Shown piece after piece: positions 34,877-50,056 of a stretch of DNA of 64,000 bases. Under the pieces are notes generated by a model. It was not told the origin of the DNA. It saw only the letters and a list, made by a program, of their open reading frames with translations, and did no database searches. Origin of the DNA: VRUE01 sp963697915. GTDB lineage: Bacteria; Actinomycetota; Thermoleophilia; Solirubrobacterales; 70-9. A program made the translations under genes and the position numbers. The stretch lies in NCBI GenBank assembly GCA_963697915.1, contig OY969103.1, positions 1,550,001-1,614,000 of the forward strand, read 5' to 3'. Position 1 is the first letter of the stretch; each line of letters opens with the position of its first letter.

Positions 34877-35611
34877 ATGGCCCACGGCAAGCGCTACCGC
34901 AAACAGTTCGGCAAAGTGCAGCGCGAGCACGCCTACCCGCCCGCCGAGGCGGTTGCCCTGATCAAGGAGACGGCGAGCGCCAACTTCGACGAGACGGTGG
35001 AGCTGCACCTGCGGCTGGGCGTCAACGTGCGCCACGCCGAGGAGCAGCTGCGCGGCACCCTTGCCCTGCCCCACGGGCTGGGCAAGGACGTCACCGTCGC
35101 CGTCTTCGCCGAAGGGCAGCAGGCGCGCGACGCCGAGGCCGCCGGTGCCGACTTCGTCGGCGCCCAGGACCTGGTCGAGAAAGTCCAGGAGGGCTGGACC
35201 GGGTTCGACGTCGCGGTCTCGACCCCGGAGATGATGAAAGCGGTCGGCCAGCTCGGCCGCGTGCTCGGCCCGCAGGGCCTGATGCCGAACCCGAAGGTGG
35301 GCACCGTCACCGACGACGTCGAGAAGGCGGTGACCGAGTCGAAGGCGGGCAAGGTGGAGTACCGCACCGACCGCCAGGCGATCATCCACCTCTCGATCGG
35401 CAAGGCCAGCTTCGACCAGGAGAAACTGCTCGACAACTGCCTCGCGGTGATCGAGGAGGTCGTCCGCGCCAAGCCCTCCTCGTCGAAGGGCAAATACATC
35501 CTCTCGGCGACGCTGACGACGACGATGGGCCCGGGGATCCGGGTCGACGCGAGCAAGACCGGCGACCGCGACGCCGCCCCCCGCGCCGCAGCGGAGCCGG
35601 CGACCGCGTAG
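34877..35611 (+). CDS. rplA: 50S ribosomal protein L1, 244 aa
   Basis: L1-stalk protein that moves deacylated tRNA out of the E site, and in E. coli represses its own operon. KRYRKQFGKVQREHAYPPAEAV at the start, MMKAVGQLGRVLGPQGLMPNPKVGTVT in the middle, and SATLTTTMGPGIRVD near the end are diagnostic. A short Ala/Pro-rich tail ends the chain. Good GGAGAGCTTCG ribosome site. A 111-base gap with RNA structure follows. Confidence 0.98.
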   Translation: MAHGKRYRKQFGKVQREHAYPPAEAVALIKETASANFDETVELHLRLGVNVRHAEEQLRGTLALPHGLGKDVTVAVFAEGQQARDAEAAGADFVGAQDLVEKVQEGWTGFDVAVSTPEMMKAVGQLGRVLGPQGLMPNPKVGTVTDDVEKAVTESKAGKVEYRTDRQAIIHLSIGKASFDQEKLLDNCLAVIEEVVRAKPSSSKGKYILSATLTTTMGPGIRVDASKTGDRDAAPRAAAEPATA

Positions 35612-35654
35612 ACTGCGCCGCCGCGCCAACCCGAGACCACCGGCGACCGCCGAT

Positions 35655-35691
35655 GGGCCTCAAGCGTCGGATATAGACGCGTTACAGGCCC
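35655..35691 (+). promoter_or_regulatory. Putative L10-leader-like hairpin ahead of rplJ
   Basis: The rplA-rplJ gap is long for this operon and folds: GGGCCT pairs with AGGCCC, and inside it GCGTC pairs with GACGC around GGATATA, with an asymmetric 3/5-base internal loop. In many bacteria L10(L12)4 binds an asymmetric-loop (kink-turn) RNA here to repress rplJL. The fold is seen; the function is inferred. Confidence 0.5.
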
Positions 35692-35722
35692 GTCGACAGC
35701 AGAAGTCCGGTGCAGGTGAACG

Positions 35723-36469
35723 ATGAACAAAGAAGAGAAGGCACAAGCAATCGAGGAGATCGCCGCCCAGATAGAGGGCGCCGAGTCGATCTTCGCGGTT
35801 GACTACCGGGGCATCAGCGTGCCCCAGGCGGCCGAGCTGCGCGGCAAGCTGCGCGAGGCCGACGCCAGCTTCCGGATCGTCAAGAACCGGCTCACCAAAC
35901 GCGCTGCCGAGCAGGTCGGCGAGGAGCGGCTCGGCGAGCTGCTGCAGGGCCCGACCGCGCTGGCCTTCGTCCGCGGCGACACCGCCCAGGCGGCGAAGGC
36001 GATCTCGACCTTCAACAAAGAGCACGAGGTGCTCACCTACAAGGGCGGCTTCATGGCCGACCTCGTCTTGGACGAGGACAAGTTCAAGTCGATCGCCCGT
36101 CTGCCTGCCCGCCAGGTCCTCGACGGCCAGCTGGCCGGCATCGTCGCCAGCCCGCTGACCGGCCTGGTCCGCGGCCTCGGCTCGATGATCCAGGGCCTCG
36201 CCCTGCAGCTCGGCCAGATCGCCGAGAAAGGGCTCGTCTCGGGCGAGGCACCAACCGACTCGGCCGCGGGTCCTGTCGCGGAGGAGGACTCCTCGTCCTC
36301 GCAAGCTGCGGGCGAGGAGCCCACCTCCACGCCACCCGCGGAAGAGGCGGAGGAGGCGCCCGCCGAGAACGCTGACGCTGGGGAGGACGAGGCCCCGGCC
36401 GCGGAGGCAGAGACTGAGGAAACGGCTGACGAGGCCGCCAACGAGACTTCAAAGGAAGAGGAGGAGTAA
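35723..36469 (+). CDS. rplJ: 50S ribosomal protein L10 with acidic C-terminal tail, 248 aa
   Basis: L10 anchors L7/L12 dimers on the stalk. Residues 1-170 are normal: KAIEEIAAQIEGAESIFAVDY-like start, NRLTKRA, and a C-terminal helix (PLTGLVRGLGSMIQGLALQL) that binds L12. After residue 172 a 76-residue tail rich in Glu, Ala, Ser and Pro follows and ends KEEEE. L10 is usually 165-180 residues, so this is an extension beyond the L12-binding helix. The tail contains AAGPVAEEDS (181-190), matching a block in S17 of the same window. No frameshift is involved: the stop lies 4 bases before rplL. Confidence 0.95.
   Translation: MNKEEKAQAIEEIAAQIEGAESIFAVDYRGISVPQAAELRGKLREADASFRIVKNRLTKRAAEQVGEERLGELLQGPTALAFVRGDTAQAAKAISTFNKEHEVLTYKGGFMADLVLDEDKFKSIARLPARQVLDGQLAGIVASPLTGLVRGLGSMIQGLALQLGQIAEKGLVSGEAPTDSAAGPVAEEDSSSSQAAGEEPTSTPPAEEAEEAPAENADAGEDEAPAAEAETEETADEAANETSKEEEE
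36263..36408 (+). repeat. Acidic coding repeat shared with rpsQ
   Basis: Three stretches here match rpsQ at nucleotide level. AAGPVAEEDS is coded at 36263-36292, with 26 of 30 bases the same as 62399-62428. The stretch 36278-36298 matches 62507-62527 at 20 of 21. The 14 bases 36395-36408 are identical to 62501-62514. Similarity at synonymous positions (for example GGT CCT GTC) suggests shared descent rather than convergence. Confidence 0.65.
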
Positions 36470-36473
36470 GTAA

Positions 36474-36869
36474 GTGGCAACCAAGATTTCAACTGAGGAC
36501 TGGATCGAGGAGCTGAAAGGCATCTCGGTGCTTGAGCTCTCCGAGCGGATCAAGGCTCTCGAGGAGGAGTTCGGCGTCTCCGCGACCGCGGTTGCCGCGG
36601 CCGCGCCGGCCGCTGCCGGCGCCCCGGCTGGCGATGGCGACGGCGGTGGCGAGGAAGCTTCCACGGTCGACGTGGTGCTGACCGAGGTCGGCGGCCAGAA
36701 GGTGCCGGTGATCAAGGTCGTCCGCGCCGCCACCGGGCTCGGGCTCAAAGAGGCGAAGGCCCTCGTCGACGAGGCGCCGAAAGCGATCAAAGAGGGCATC
36801 GAGCGCGACGAGGCCGAGAAGATCAAGGGGGAACTCGAGGAGGCTGGCGCCACCGTCGAGCTCAAATAA
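36474..36869 (+). CDS. rplL: 50S ribosomal protein L7/L12, 131 aa
   Basis: Stalk dimer that recruits translation factors. The N-terminal dimer domain (WIEELKGISVLELSERIKALEEEFG), an Ala/Pro/Gly hinge (about 36-60), and a C-terminal domain with KVPVIKVVRAATGLGLKEAKALVDEAP are intact. GTG start, 4 bases after rplJ. Slightly longer than average because of a Gly/Asp-rich hinge. Needed in several copies per L10. Confidence 0.98.
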   Translation: MATKISTEDWIEELKGISVLELSERIKALEEEFGVSATAVAAAAPAAAGAPAGDGDGGGEEASTVDVVLTEVGGQKVPVIKVVRAATGLGLKEAKALVDEAPKAIKEGIERDEAEKIKGELEEAGATVELK

Positions 36870-37011
36870 CCCGCTGTGCAGCGCTTTCCCGGTCGGGGGC
36901 ACGGCCGGGCACCCGCGTGTGTTATTTTTCGCGGTCGCGCGCCTGTTGTCATCCCCTGCCCATATCTGCGCTGTATCCACGTCCCTCTGACCTTCTGAGG
37001 AGTCGCCGACT

Positions 37012-44645
<7,634 letters not shown>

Positions 44646-44671
44646 CGACCGGCCGGGGCCCTGCCGTTCCG

Positions 44672-45178
44672 ATGATGCCCACCCGTTTCGCCGCGCTCTG
44701 CTGCTGCCTCGTCGCCGCCGCCCTGGCGGTAGCGCCGGGTGCCGCGGCGGCGCCGGCCGGGCCGGCGATCGCCGAGTGCGGCAAGCTCGGCAAGCCGGCT
44801 CTGAAGCGCGCCTGCCTGAAGCAGAACGCGGCCAACCGCGCCGCGTTCGAACAGATCAAGGACTCCAAGTTCGTCGGTGTGCGTGGCGACGGCGAGGAGG
44901 TCGAAAGCGTCTACTGCGCCAACGGCAAGTACGAATCGCGGACCACCGGCAGCTACGGCACCGGGGTCTCGACGGGGAAGCGGTGGCAGGTCGAGAACGC
45001 GGTCGTGCGCCAGGGCGGCAAGTGGGTCGACGCCTTTCTCACCGCGCCCGGCGGCTACGAGATCGCCCTGCAGCGGCGCGGCGCCCAGTGGCTCTACGGC
45101 GTCGCCAGCCTCGGCCGCGTCCTCTACCCGGGCGCTGTGGCCAAGACCGACGCGGCGCAGGTCTGCGGCACCCTCTGA
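44672..45178 (+). CDS. Secreted hypothetical protein, 168 aa
   Basis: Signal peptide with Cys-rich hydrophobic core (MMPTRFAALCCCLVAAALAVAPGAAAA). The mature part has AECGKLGKPALKRACLKQNAANRAAFEQIKDSK, a basic helix with two cysteines, and then a beta-rich region (VRGDGEEVESVYC to YGVASLGRVLYPGAV) ending VCGTL. Four mature cysteines may form two disulfides. Not recognised as a named family. A triple CCC in the signal is unusual but does not fit a lipobox. First of three secreted-protein genes in a row. Confidence 0.72.
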   Translation: MMPTRFAALCCCLVAAALAVAPGAAAAPAGPAIAECGKLGKPALKRACLKQNAANRAAFEQIKDSKFVGVRGDGEEVESVYCANGKYESRTTGSYGTGVSTGKRWQVENAVVRQGGKWVDAFLTAPGGYEIALQRRGAQWLYGVASLGRVLYPGAVAKTDAAQVCGTL

Positions 45179-45234
45179 ATTGCCGCGGCGGGTCGTTTCA
45201 CGGTAAGGTCGGGGGCCTCTTGTCCTTGCTGGGG

Positions 45235-46596
45235 GTGCATAGGTGGGTCGTAGCGCTCGCCGTCACGCTGGCTTTCGCGGTGCCCGCTTCCGCGGTTGCC
45301 GAGCCGCCGGCCGCTGCCGGGACCTCCGCCAAGAAAGGCAAGAAGCGGGGCTGGAAGACGCTGCGGGGACAGGGCGGCTTCGCCGTCAAGGTGCCGCAGG
45401 GCTACCGGTTGACGGTTGACCAGGGCGGTTACGAGATCGCCGGGCCGGCGGGGAAGATGACGCTGCTGGCGGTGCGGACTGCCGGGCCGACGCGGACCGT
45501 CGCCGAAGCGCTGCTCGGCGGTGCCCTGCCGGCGACGCCCAACGCCGACCAGTTCGGCCTGACGCTGAAGCTGAAGAGCGGCAACCAGGGTGAGATCTAC
45601 TTCTCCCGGGCGCCCGCCGGGGTCGCGGTGACCCTGCTGGAGCCGGGCAAGAAGAAGGCGAAGAAAAAAGGCGGCAAAGGCAAACGCGCCGGCAAGCGCG
45701 CCACCGCCTCGGCCCAGGTCGGCAACGCCCAGCGCAACCTCTTCTCACGGATCGCCGGTAGCGCCCGCAACGTCGGCACGGTCAACCTGCCGACGACCAA
45801 GACGCAGGAACAGGAGGCGGAGATCCCGCTGAAGCCGTTCACCACCACCGACGGCAGCGCCAAGGCGATGGTGCCCAACGCGCCGGGCTGGGTGGCTGGG
45901 GGGAAAGAAGGAATCGTCGAGGGGTACTCGGAGCAGGGGAGCTACGCGTTCGGGGTTCCGATTCGCATAACTGAACAGTGCATCGCCCCTCCCTGCTCCT
46001 CCGCCAGCATCTTCCTGCCCTACATGGGGGTGCAGCAGGCCCTGCAGCAGGCATGGCCTCGGATCCTCAGTCAGGTAGGGGCGCAAAACCCTGCCATCCA
46101 GATCGTCAGTCAGATCCCAGGCAGCGCCGGTCTGCTCGGTGTCGCCGAGTCCGGGATGTTCCACGTTCGCTTCCAGGCAAATGGGAAAGCGGGGAACGCT
46201 TACGTGATCGCCGGTACCGCCCCCGTCGAACCGAATCTCTGGCTCTTCTACTACAGCTACATCGCTGCCTATGACGGCGTGCCCGGAACGGTCGGCGACG
46301 CACTGCTGCGCACTTGGCAGAGTTGGGACCCGAGTGTCAACCAGGCCGAACGCCAGGCGCAGACGATCATCACCCAGCAGGAAACGATGGCGATCATCCA
46401 GTCCTCGAACGAGTACCGCCGCGCCGTCTACGAAAAGACGAACTACAACTGGAGCACCTACATCAAAGGCGGCAACCCCGTCCTCGCCCCGGTCGCCCAG
46501 GGTGCGATCGGCGAAGGGGGCGTAACGCTCGTCCAGGGCTCGGACGGTAAATTCTTCGACTTCTCAGGGAACCAGTTCAAAAAGCCAGGAGAGTGA
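45235..46596 (+). CDS. Secreted protein with Lys-rich segment, about 453 aa
   Basis: Signal peptide VHRWVVALAVTLAFAVPASAVAEPP. A basic patch (AKKGKKRGWK), a beta domain starting FAVKVPQGYRLTVDQGGYEIAG, then a Lys/Gly patch with runs of KKK and KGKRAGKR (about residues 140-160). The C-terminal domain (about 195-420) includes IPLKPFTTTDGSAKAMVPNAPGWVAGG and a Tyr/Trp-rich part. No catalytic motif recognised. GTG is the assumed start; two TTG codons just upstream are alternatives and all lie before the signal core. Seven bases separate it from the protease gene, so a functional pair is likely. Confidence 0.72.
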   Translation: MHRWVVALAVTLAFAVPASAVAEPPAAAGTSAKKGKKRGWKTLRGQGGFAVKVPQGYRLTVDQGGYEIAGPAGKMTLLAVRTAGPTRTVAEALLGGALPATPNADQFGLTLKLKSGNQGEIYFSRAPAGVAVTLLEPGKKKAKKKGGKGKRAGKRATASAQVGNAQRNLFSRIAGSARNVGTVNLPTTKTQEQEAEIPLKPFTTTDGSAKAMVPNAPGWVAGGKEGIVEGYSEQGSYAFGVPIRITEQCIAPPCSSASIFLPYMGVQQALQQAWPRILSQVGAQNPAIQIVSQIPGSAGLLGVAESGMFHVRFQANGKAGNAYVIAGTAPVEPNLWLFYYSYIAAYDGVPGTVGDALLRTWQSWDPSVNQAERQAQTIITQQETMAIIQSSNEYRRAVYEKTNYNWSTYIKGGNPVLAPVAQGAIGEGGVTLVQGSDGKFFDFSGNQFKKPGE

Positions 46597-46603
46597 GCCG
46601 CCA

Positions 46604-47947
46604 GTGAGCCTTCGCCAAGCCAAACCCAGTCTGCGCCTTGTCGCCTTCGCGGTGGCGTTGTTGAGCGCGTTCGCGTTGGTGCAGGGCACCGCTTCGGCCT
46701 CACCGCCCTGGACCCCCAGTGGTTCGCTGGGAGAGCATCAGGGTGAGTCGAGCTCCCAGGGTTCAAGCACGGGCTTGGGCCGGATCGTCGGCGGCAACAC
46801 CACCAACAACAGCAAATATCCGTGGCAGGCCCTGCTGTACATCGAAACCAGCGAAGGCACGTTCACCTGTGGCGGCTCGCTGATCCACCCCCTGATCGTG
46901 CTCACCGCCGCCCACTGCTTGGTGGAAGAGTCGGGCGCGTTCAAAGCCGGACTCCAAGTCTTCGTTCTGCTCGGCGATACGGAAAAGTTCGAAGCGACCG
47001 AGGTTCATGAAGCTTTCCAGGCCTGGAAGCACCCGGGCTACAAACCCGAAGCCAACGAGCCTGCCGCCTTCTCGAACGACCTCGCCTTCGTCACGCTGCC
47101 CGAACCGTCCTCGCGGCCGCGTGTCCTGATCGCTGGGTCGAGCGAGCGAGCGCTTTGGACCCCGGGTCGGACCACTTATGTCAGCGGCTGGGGCGCAATT
47201 GCCGAAGACGGCGAAGGCAGCGAAATCCTCAAGGAGGCGTTGGTACCGATCATCGATGACGGGACCTGCGCCGGGTCCGGTTCCTATGGTGCCCGGTTCG
47301 CCCCCAGCGTGATGCTCTGCGCCGGCTACATGGGCGGCGGCACGGACTCCTGCCAGGGAGACAGCGGCGGCCCGCTGCAGTCGCCGATCGACGGCGGCGG
47401 CTTCCGCTTGGTCGGGGTGGTCAGTTGGGGCGACGGCTGCGCCCAGCCGAACAAGCCCGGCGTCTACTCGAGGATCGCGGCCGATCCCCTGCTGCAGTCA
47501 ATTGGCGCCTTCATCCCCTTCGTCGAGGAAGAAGAGGACTTCCCACCCGAGTTCCGTGGCATCAACGTGATCGGCAGCGGCGCCCGGCCACTGGGTTGCG
47601 CGGCGGCTGAGGGCGCCGCCTCGCAGGCGGCGGCTGCCGCGGCGGCTGCCGCGGCAGCTGTGCCACCGGCGCAGCAGGCAGCAGGAGCGACGACGGGACC
47701 GCTGCGGTCGGCGACCAAGGCGAAGAAGTTGGCGCAGAAGGTCTTCAAGAAAAAGAAGAAGAAAGGCTCGAAAGCGGCGAAGCGCAAGGCGAGGAAGCGG
47801 CTTGCCAAGGCGACCACGAAACTGAAGAAAGCCAAGGCCACGGCGAACGCCGCCAACCAGCGGCTCGCGCAGGTCACCAGCACCGCCGGCTCGACCAGCG
47901 GCGCCGCGACCACCGCGGCAACTGGCAAAACCGCCGCCTGCGGGTAA
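46604..47947 (+). CDS. Secreted trypsin-like serine protease (S1), 447 aa
   Basis: Signal peptide, a Ser/Gly-rich propeptide, then the mature N terminus IVGGN at residue 61, cut after Arg60. The triad is His104 (TAAHC), Asp159 (NDLAF) and Ser254 (CQGDSGGP). Asp248 sits six residues before the serine, the S1-pocket position that gives trypsin specificity for Lys/Arg. VVSWGDGCAQPNKPGVYSRI completes the fold. Past residue 305 an Ala-rich stretch leads to a Lys/Arg tail (about residues 365-410) and a Ser/Thr/Ala end. Such basic tails could bind wall polymers; they are also ideal trypsin substrates. GTG start. Confidence 0.95.
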   Translation: MSLRQAKPSLRLVAFAVALLSAFALVQGTASASPPWTPSGSLGEHQGESSSQGSSTGLGRIVGGNTTNNSKYPWQALLYIETSEGTFTCGGSLIHPLIVLTAAHCLVEESGAFKAGLQVFVLLGDTEKFEATEVHEAFQAWKHPGYKPEANEPAAFSNDLAFVTLPEPSSRPRVLIAGSSERALWTPGRTTYVSGWGAIAEDGEGSEILKEALVPIIDDGTCAGSGSYGARFAPSVMLCAGYMGGGTDSCQGDSGGPLQSPIDGGGFRLVGVVSWGDGCAQPNKPGVYSRIAADPLLQSIGAFIPFVEEEEDFPPEFRGINVIGSGARPLGCAAAEGAASQAAAAAAAAAAAVPPAQQAAGATTGPLRSATKAKKLAQKVFKKKKKKGSKAAKRKARKRLAKATTKLKKAKATANAANQRLAQVTSTAGSTSGAATTAATGKTAACG

Positions 47948-47967
47948 TCGCGGAAGACAGACCTCCC

Positions 47968-49113
47968 TCAGGGGCGAGGGAGGCGCTGGATCAGCTGATC
48001 CAGCGAGACGAACTCGACAGCGAAGCCGTCGTAGACGCGTCTGTACGGCATCTCGACATCGGCGGCGACCACGAAGCTTGCTCCGGATGGATAGTGGCGG
48101 CGAAAGGCGGCAATCGCGCCGGCGTCGAACGAGTCCGCCCTCCACTTGCACTCGATCGCGATCGGCCCGTTGCCCCCGCGCGGTGAAAGGACGAAGTCGA
48201 TCTCGGCGCCTTGCTTGTTGCGCCAGTAGCGCAGGTCTCTGCTTTGCCGGCGGGCATGAATCTCGTTGAGCACGAAGTGCTCCCAGAGCTGCCCGAGGTC
48301 TTCGCTCCGTAGCGTGTCCCAGCCTCGGTAGTAGCTGACGAAGCCGGTGTCGAAGCCATACACCTTCGGCGCGGCGACGATCTCAGCTGAGCGACGGCTG
48401 CTGAAGGGGCGCACGACATGGGCGACAAAGGTCTCCTCCAGCGCCGTCAGGTAGTTGGAGATGGTCTGGCGGCTGACCTCGCACGGCGCGGCGAAGCGGG
48501 TTGCCTCGAACATTCCACCGCTCTGTGCGAACAGCAGCTCGAGGAAGCGCTGGAAAGACCAGCGACGCTCGAGGCGGAAGAGCTCCTGGATGTCCTTCGC
48601 CCAGTAGGCGTCGACCCAGTCCTGGAAATCGTGCTCGGGAAGTCCATCGGCGAGGAAGAACGGCGGCAGCCCCCCACGCAGCAGACGGTGAGGGAGGTCC
48701 TCCTGCTCGAAATCGGCGAGGTCGGAACCGATCATCGGCGTCAGCCAGACCGTCTCCCGACGCCCCGTCAACGTGTCTCGGAACTTCGTCGTCGCTTCGA
48801 GCGTCGAGGATCCCGTTGCCAGCACCGACGTGCCGGGAAAGTGGTCGGCGGCAATCTTCAGAAGCTGGGAGGGATGGTCGAGGCGATGGACCTCGTCGAG
48901 GACGATGCGCCGGTTGCTCCGGGCTGCCAGGAACTCCTCTGGGTCATCCATCAGCCGGCGGGTTCGGGGCAACTCGCAATCGAAGTAGTCGACATCGTCC
49001 AGGCTCTGGCAGAGGACCGTCTTGCCCGCCCGGCGGACACCGGCGAGCCAGAGCACCGAGCGACGTTGCCAAGCTTGCTCGACCAGGTCGATCCAGTAAT
49101 TGCGCCTAACCAT
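47968..49113 (-). CDS. AAA-family ATPase with DUF4143 domain, 381 aa
   Basis: Member of the large AAA_14/DUF4143 family. Walker A GVRRAGKT (25-32), Walker B RRIVLDEVHRL (about 68-78), sensor LATGSSTLE, a winged-helix part (APCEVSRQTISNYLTALEE), and a C-terminal domain with GAEIDFVL...IAIECKW, a PD-(D/E)xK nuclease-like pattern. Function is unknown; such genes are patchy, often mobile, and may act in DNA restriction or as toxin-like elements. The 60 bases upstream are AT-rich, unlike the surroundings. The start lacks a ribosome site and may be leaderless. Confidence 0.9.
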   Translation of the reverse strand: MVRRNYWIDLVEQAWQRRSVLWLAGVRRAGKTVLCQSLDDVDYFDCELPRTRRLMDDPEEFLAARSNRRIVLDEVHRLDHPSQLLKIAADHFPGTSVLATGSSTLEATTKFRDTLTGRRETVWLTPMIGSDLADFEQEDLPHRLLRGGLPPFFLADGLPEHDFQDWVDAYWAKDIQELFRLERRWSFQRFLELLFAQSGGMFEATRFAAPCEVSRQTISNYLTALEETFVAHVVRPFSSRRSAEIVAAPKVYGFDTGFVSYYRGWDTLRSEDLGQLWEHFVLNEIHARRQSRDLRYWRNKQGAEIDFVLSPRGGNGPIAIECKWRADSFDAGAIAAFRRHYPSGASFVVAADVEMPYRRVYDGFAVEFVSLDQLIQRLPRP

Positions 49114-49123
49114 ATGCCATTAG

Positions 49124-49152
49124 ATTAGCGACTGGTAGTGCCAAACGCTAAT
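49124..49152. promoter_or_regulatory. Inverted repeat upstream of the AAA/DUF4143 gene
   Basis: ATTAGCG (49124-49130) and CGCTAAT (49146-49152) are perfect complements 15 bases apart, in an AT-rich island. On the minus strand the near arm overlaps TAATCT, a plausible -10 for the ATPase gene about ten bases from its ATG. Possible operator. Confidence 0.45.
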
Positions 49153-49171
49153 AGAGTTGCATTTGGTAACG

Positions 49172-49201
49172 CAAAACGGCCGGGGCGCTGGCCCCGGCCG
49201 T
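49172..49201 (-). terminator. Intrinsic terminator of the decapeptide-repeat gene
   Basis: Read on the minus strand, ACGGCCGGGG and its complement form a 10-base perfect stem with a 6-base loop, followed by TTTTG. It sits 26 bases after the stop of the secreted repeat-protein gene. Confidence 0.8.
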
Positions 49202-49226
49202 CGTGGTTGCCGCGCTGTCGGGTGAG

Positions 49227-49937
49227 TCAGTTGCTGCTGCCGCCGACCAGGCAGTAGGCGAACACCCGCAGGGTGCTCGGGTTGGCCGTGTTGTTCCTCG
49301 CCTGGTAGAGCCAGCCGTTGCCGCTGCGCAGCGAGGAGGTCATCTCGACGCCGAACTGGGTCGGCTGGGCGCCGCCGCTGATCACGGTGCTGCCGGCCGG
49401 GCAGGTCACCGAGACGCCGTTGTTGACGCCGGCTGCGATGCCGGCCGTGTTCGAGACCTCGATGATCGCGCCGAGCTCGGAGGCGCGGACCGAGCCGGTC
49501 TGCAGCTCGCTGGAGCCGACCGAGTTGGGGCCGAGGTCGTCCTGGGTCAGCGACTGGTCGGCGACCTCGCCGGAGCTGACCGCGTTGTCGGCGAGCTCCT
49601 CGTTGCCGACCGCGTCTTTCGCGATCTCCTCGGTCCCGACCGCGTCTTTGGCGATCTCCTCAGCGCCGATCGCGTCTTTGGCGACCTCCTCGCTGCCGAC
49701 CGAGTCGGGGCCGAGGTCGGCGGCGCTGACCGTCGCGTCGGCGATCTTCGGCGAGCGGACCGCGTCTTTGCCGAGGTCGGCGGTGCGGATCGTGCCGTTG
49801 ACGATCTGCGCCGAGCGGACGGCGATGCCGGGGGCGGCGACCGCGGTGCCGACGAGCGCCAGGCAGAGCGCTACGCAGCTGACGATCATCGCGGGGGAGG
49901 GGCGGAACTTGCGGGTCTGGGTGGTCTTGGTGTTCAT
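49227..49937 (-). CDS. Secreted decapeptide-repeat protein, 236 aa
   Basis: A membrane/signal segment (AMIVSCVALCLALVGTAVAAPG, about 15-36) is followed by at least ten copies of a ten-residue repeat of the form sEE(V/I/L)AkDAvG (about residues 42-155), such as GAEEIAKDAVG and GNEELADNAVS. The C-terminal domain (about 160-236) is beta-rich with one Cys pair and reads ISGGAQPTQFGVEM, like a small carbohydrate-binding or fibre-tip domain. Repeats of this type could form a stacked helix or stalk on the surface. ATG at NTKTTQ is preferred because AAAGGAG lies seven bases before it. Family not named with confidence. Confidence 0.85.
   Translation of the reverse strand: MNTKTTQTRKFRPSPAMIVSCVALCLALVGTAVAAPGIAVRSAQIVNGTIRTADLGKDAVRSPKIADATVSAADLGPDSVGSEEVAKDAIGAEEIAKDAVGTEEIAKDAVGNEELADNAVSSGEVADQSLTQDDLGPNSVGSSELQTGSVRASELGAIIEVSNTAGIAAGVNNGVSVTCPAGSTVISGGAQPTQFGVEMTSSLRSGNGWLYQARNNTANPSTLRVFAYCLVGGSSN
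49561..49710 (-). repeat. Five tandem 30-base units within the repeat protein
   Basis: Five consecutive 30-base units in register, starting at 49561, 49591, 49621, 49651 and 49681. The middle three end GCGTCTTT(C/G) and differ at few positions. Each unit is one ten-residue peptide, so copy number could change by slippage or recombination. Confidence 0.85.
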
Positions 49938-50056
49938 CGGGGCTCCTTTCGTAGTTGTCATTCCCGATGCCCCCAGCTTCGGCCCGATCGCGCTCCGCGA
50001 CTACGGACCCAAGGGGTGAACCTCCTCACCCCTGGCGCGTCGGTAGATTTGGCTGC

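Noticed and set aside
36239..36469. L10 tail as a possible frameshift or misannotated separate gene
   Set aside because: The frame is uninterrupted from the L10 core to a stop 4 bases before rplL, and the tail has biased acidic composition unlike a shifted frame.
36870..37011. rpoB promoter or attenuator in the rplL-rpoB gap
   Set aside because: A GTTATTTTTC patch and a TTGTCA are present, but no convincing -10/-35 spacing or stable hairpin could be assembled, so no feature is called.
49561..49710. Regular 30-base repeats resembling a CRISPR array
   Set aside because: Units are contiguous with no unique spacers and are in frame as ten-residue peptides of a secreted protein.
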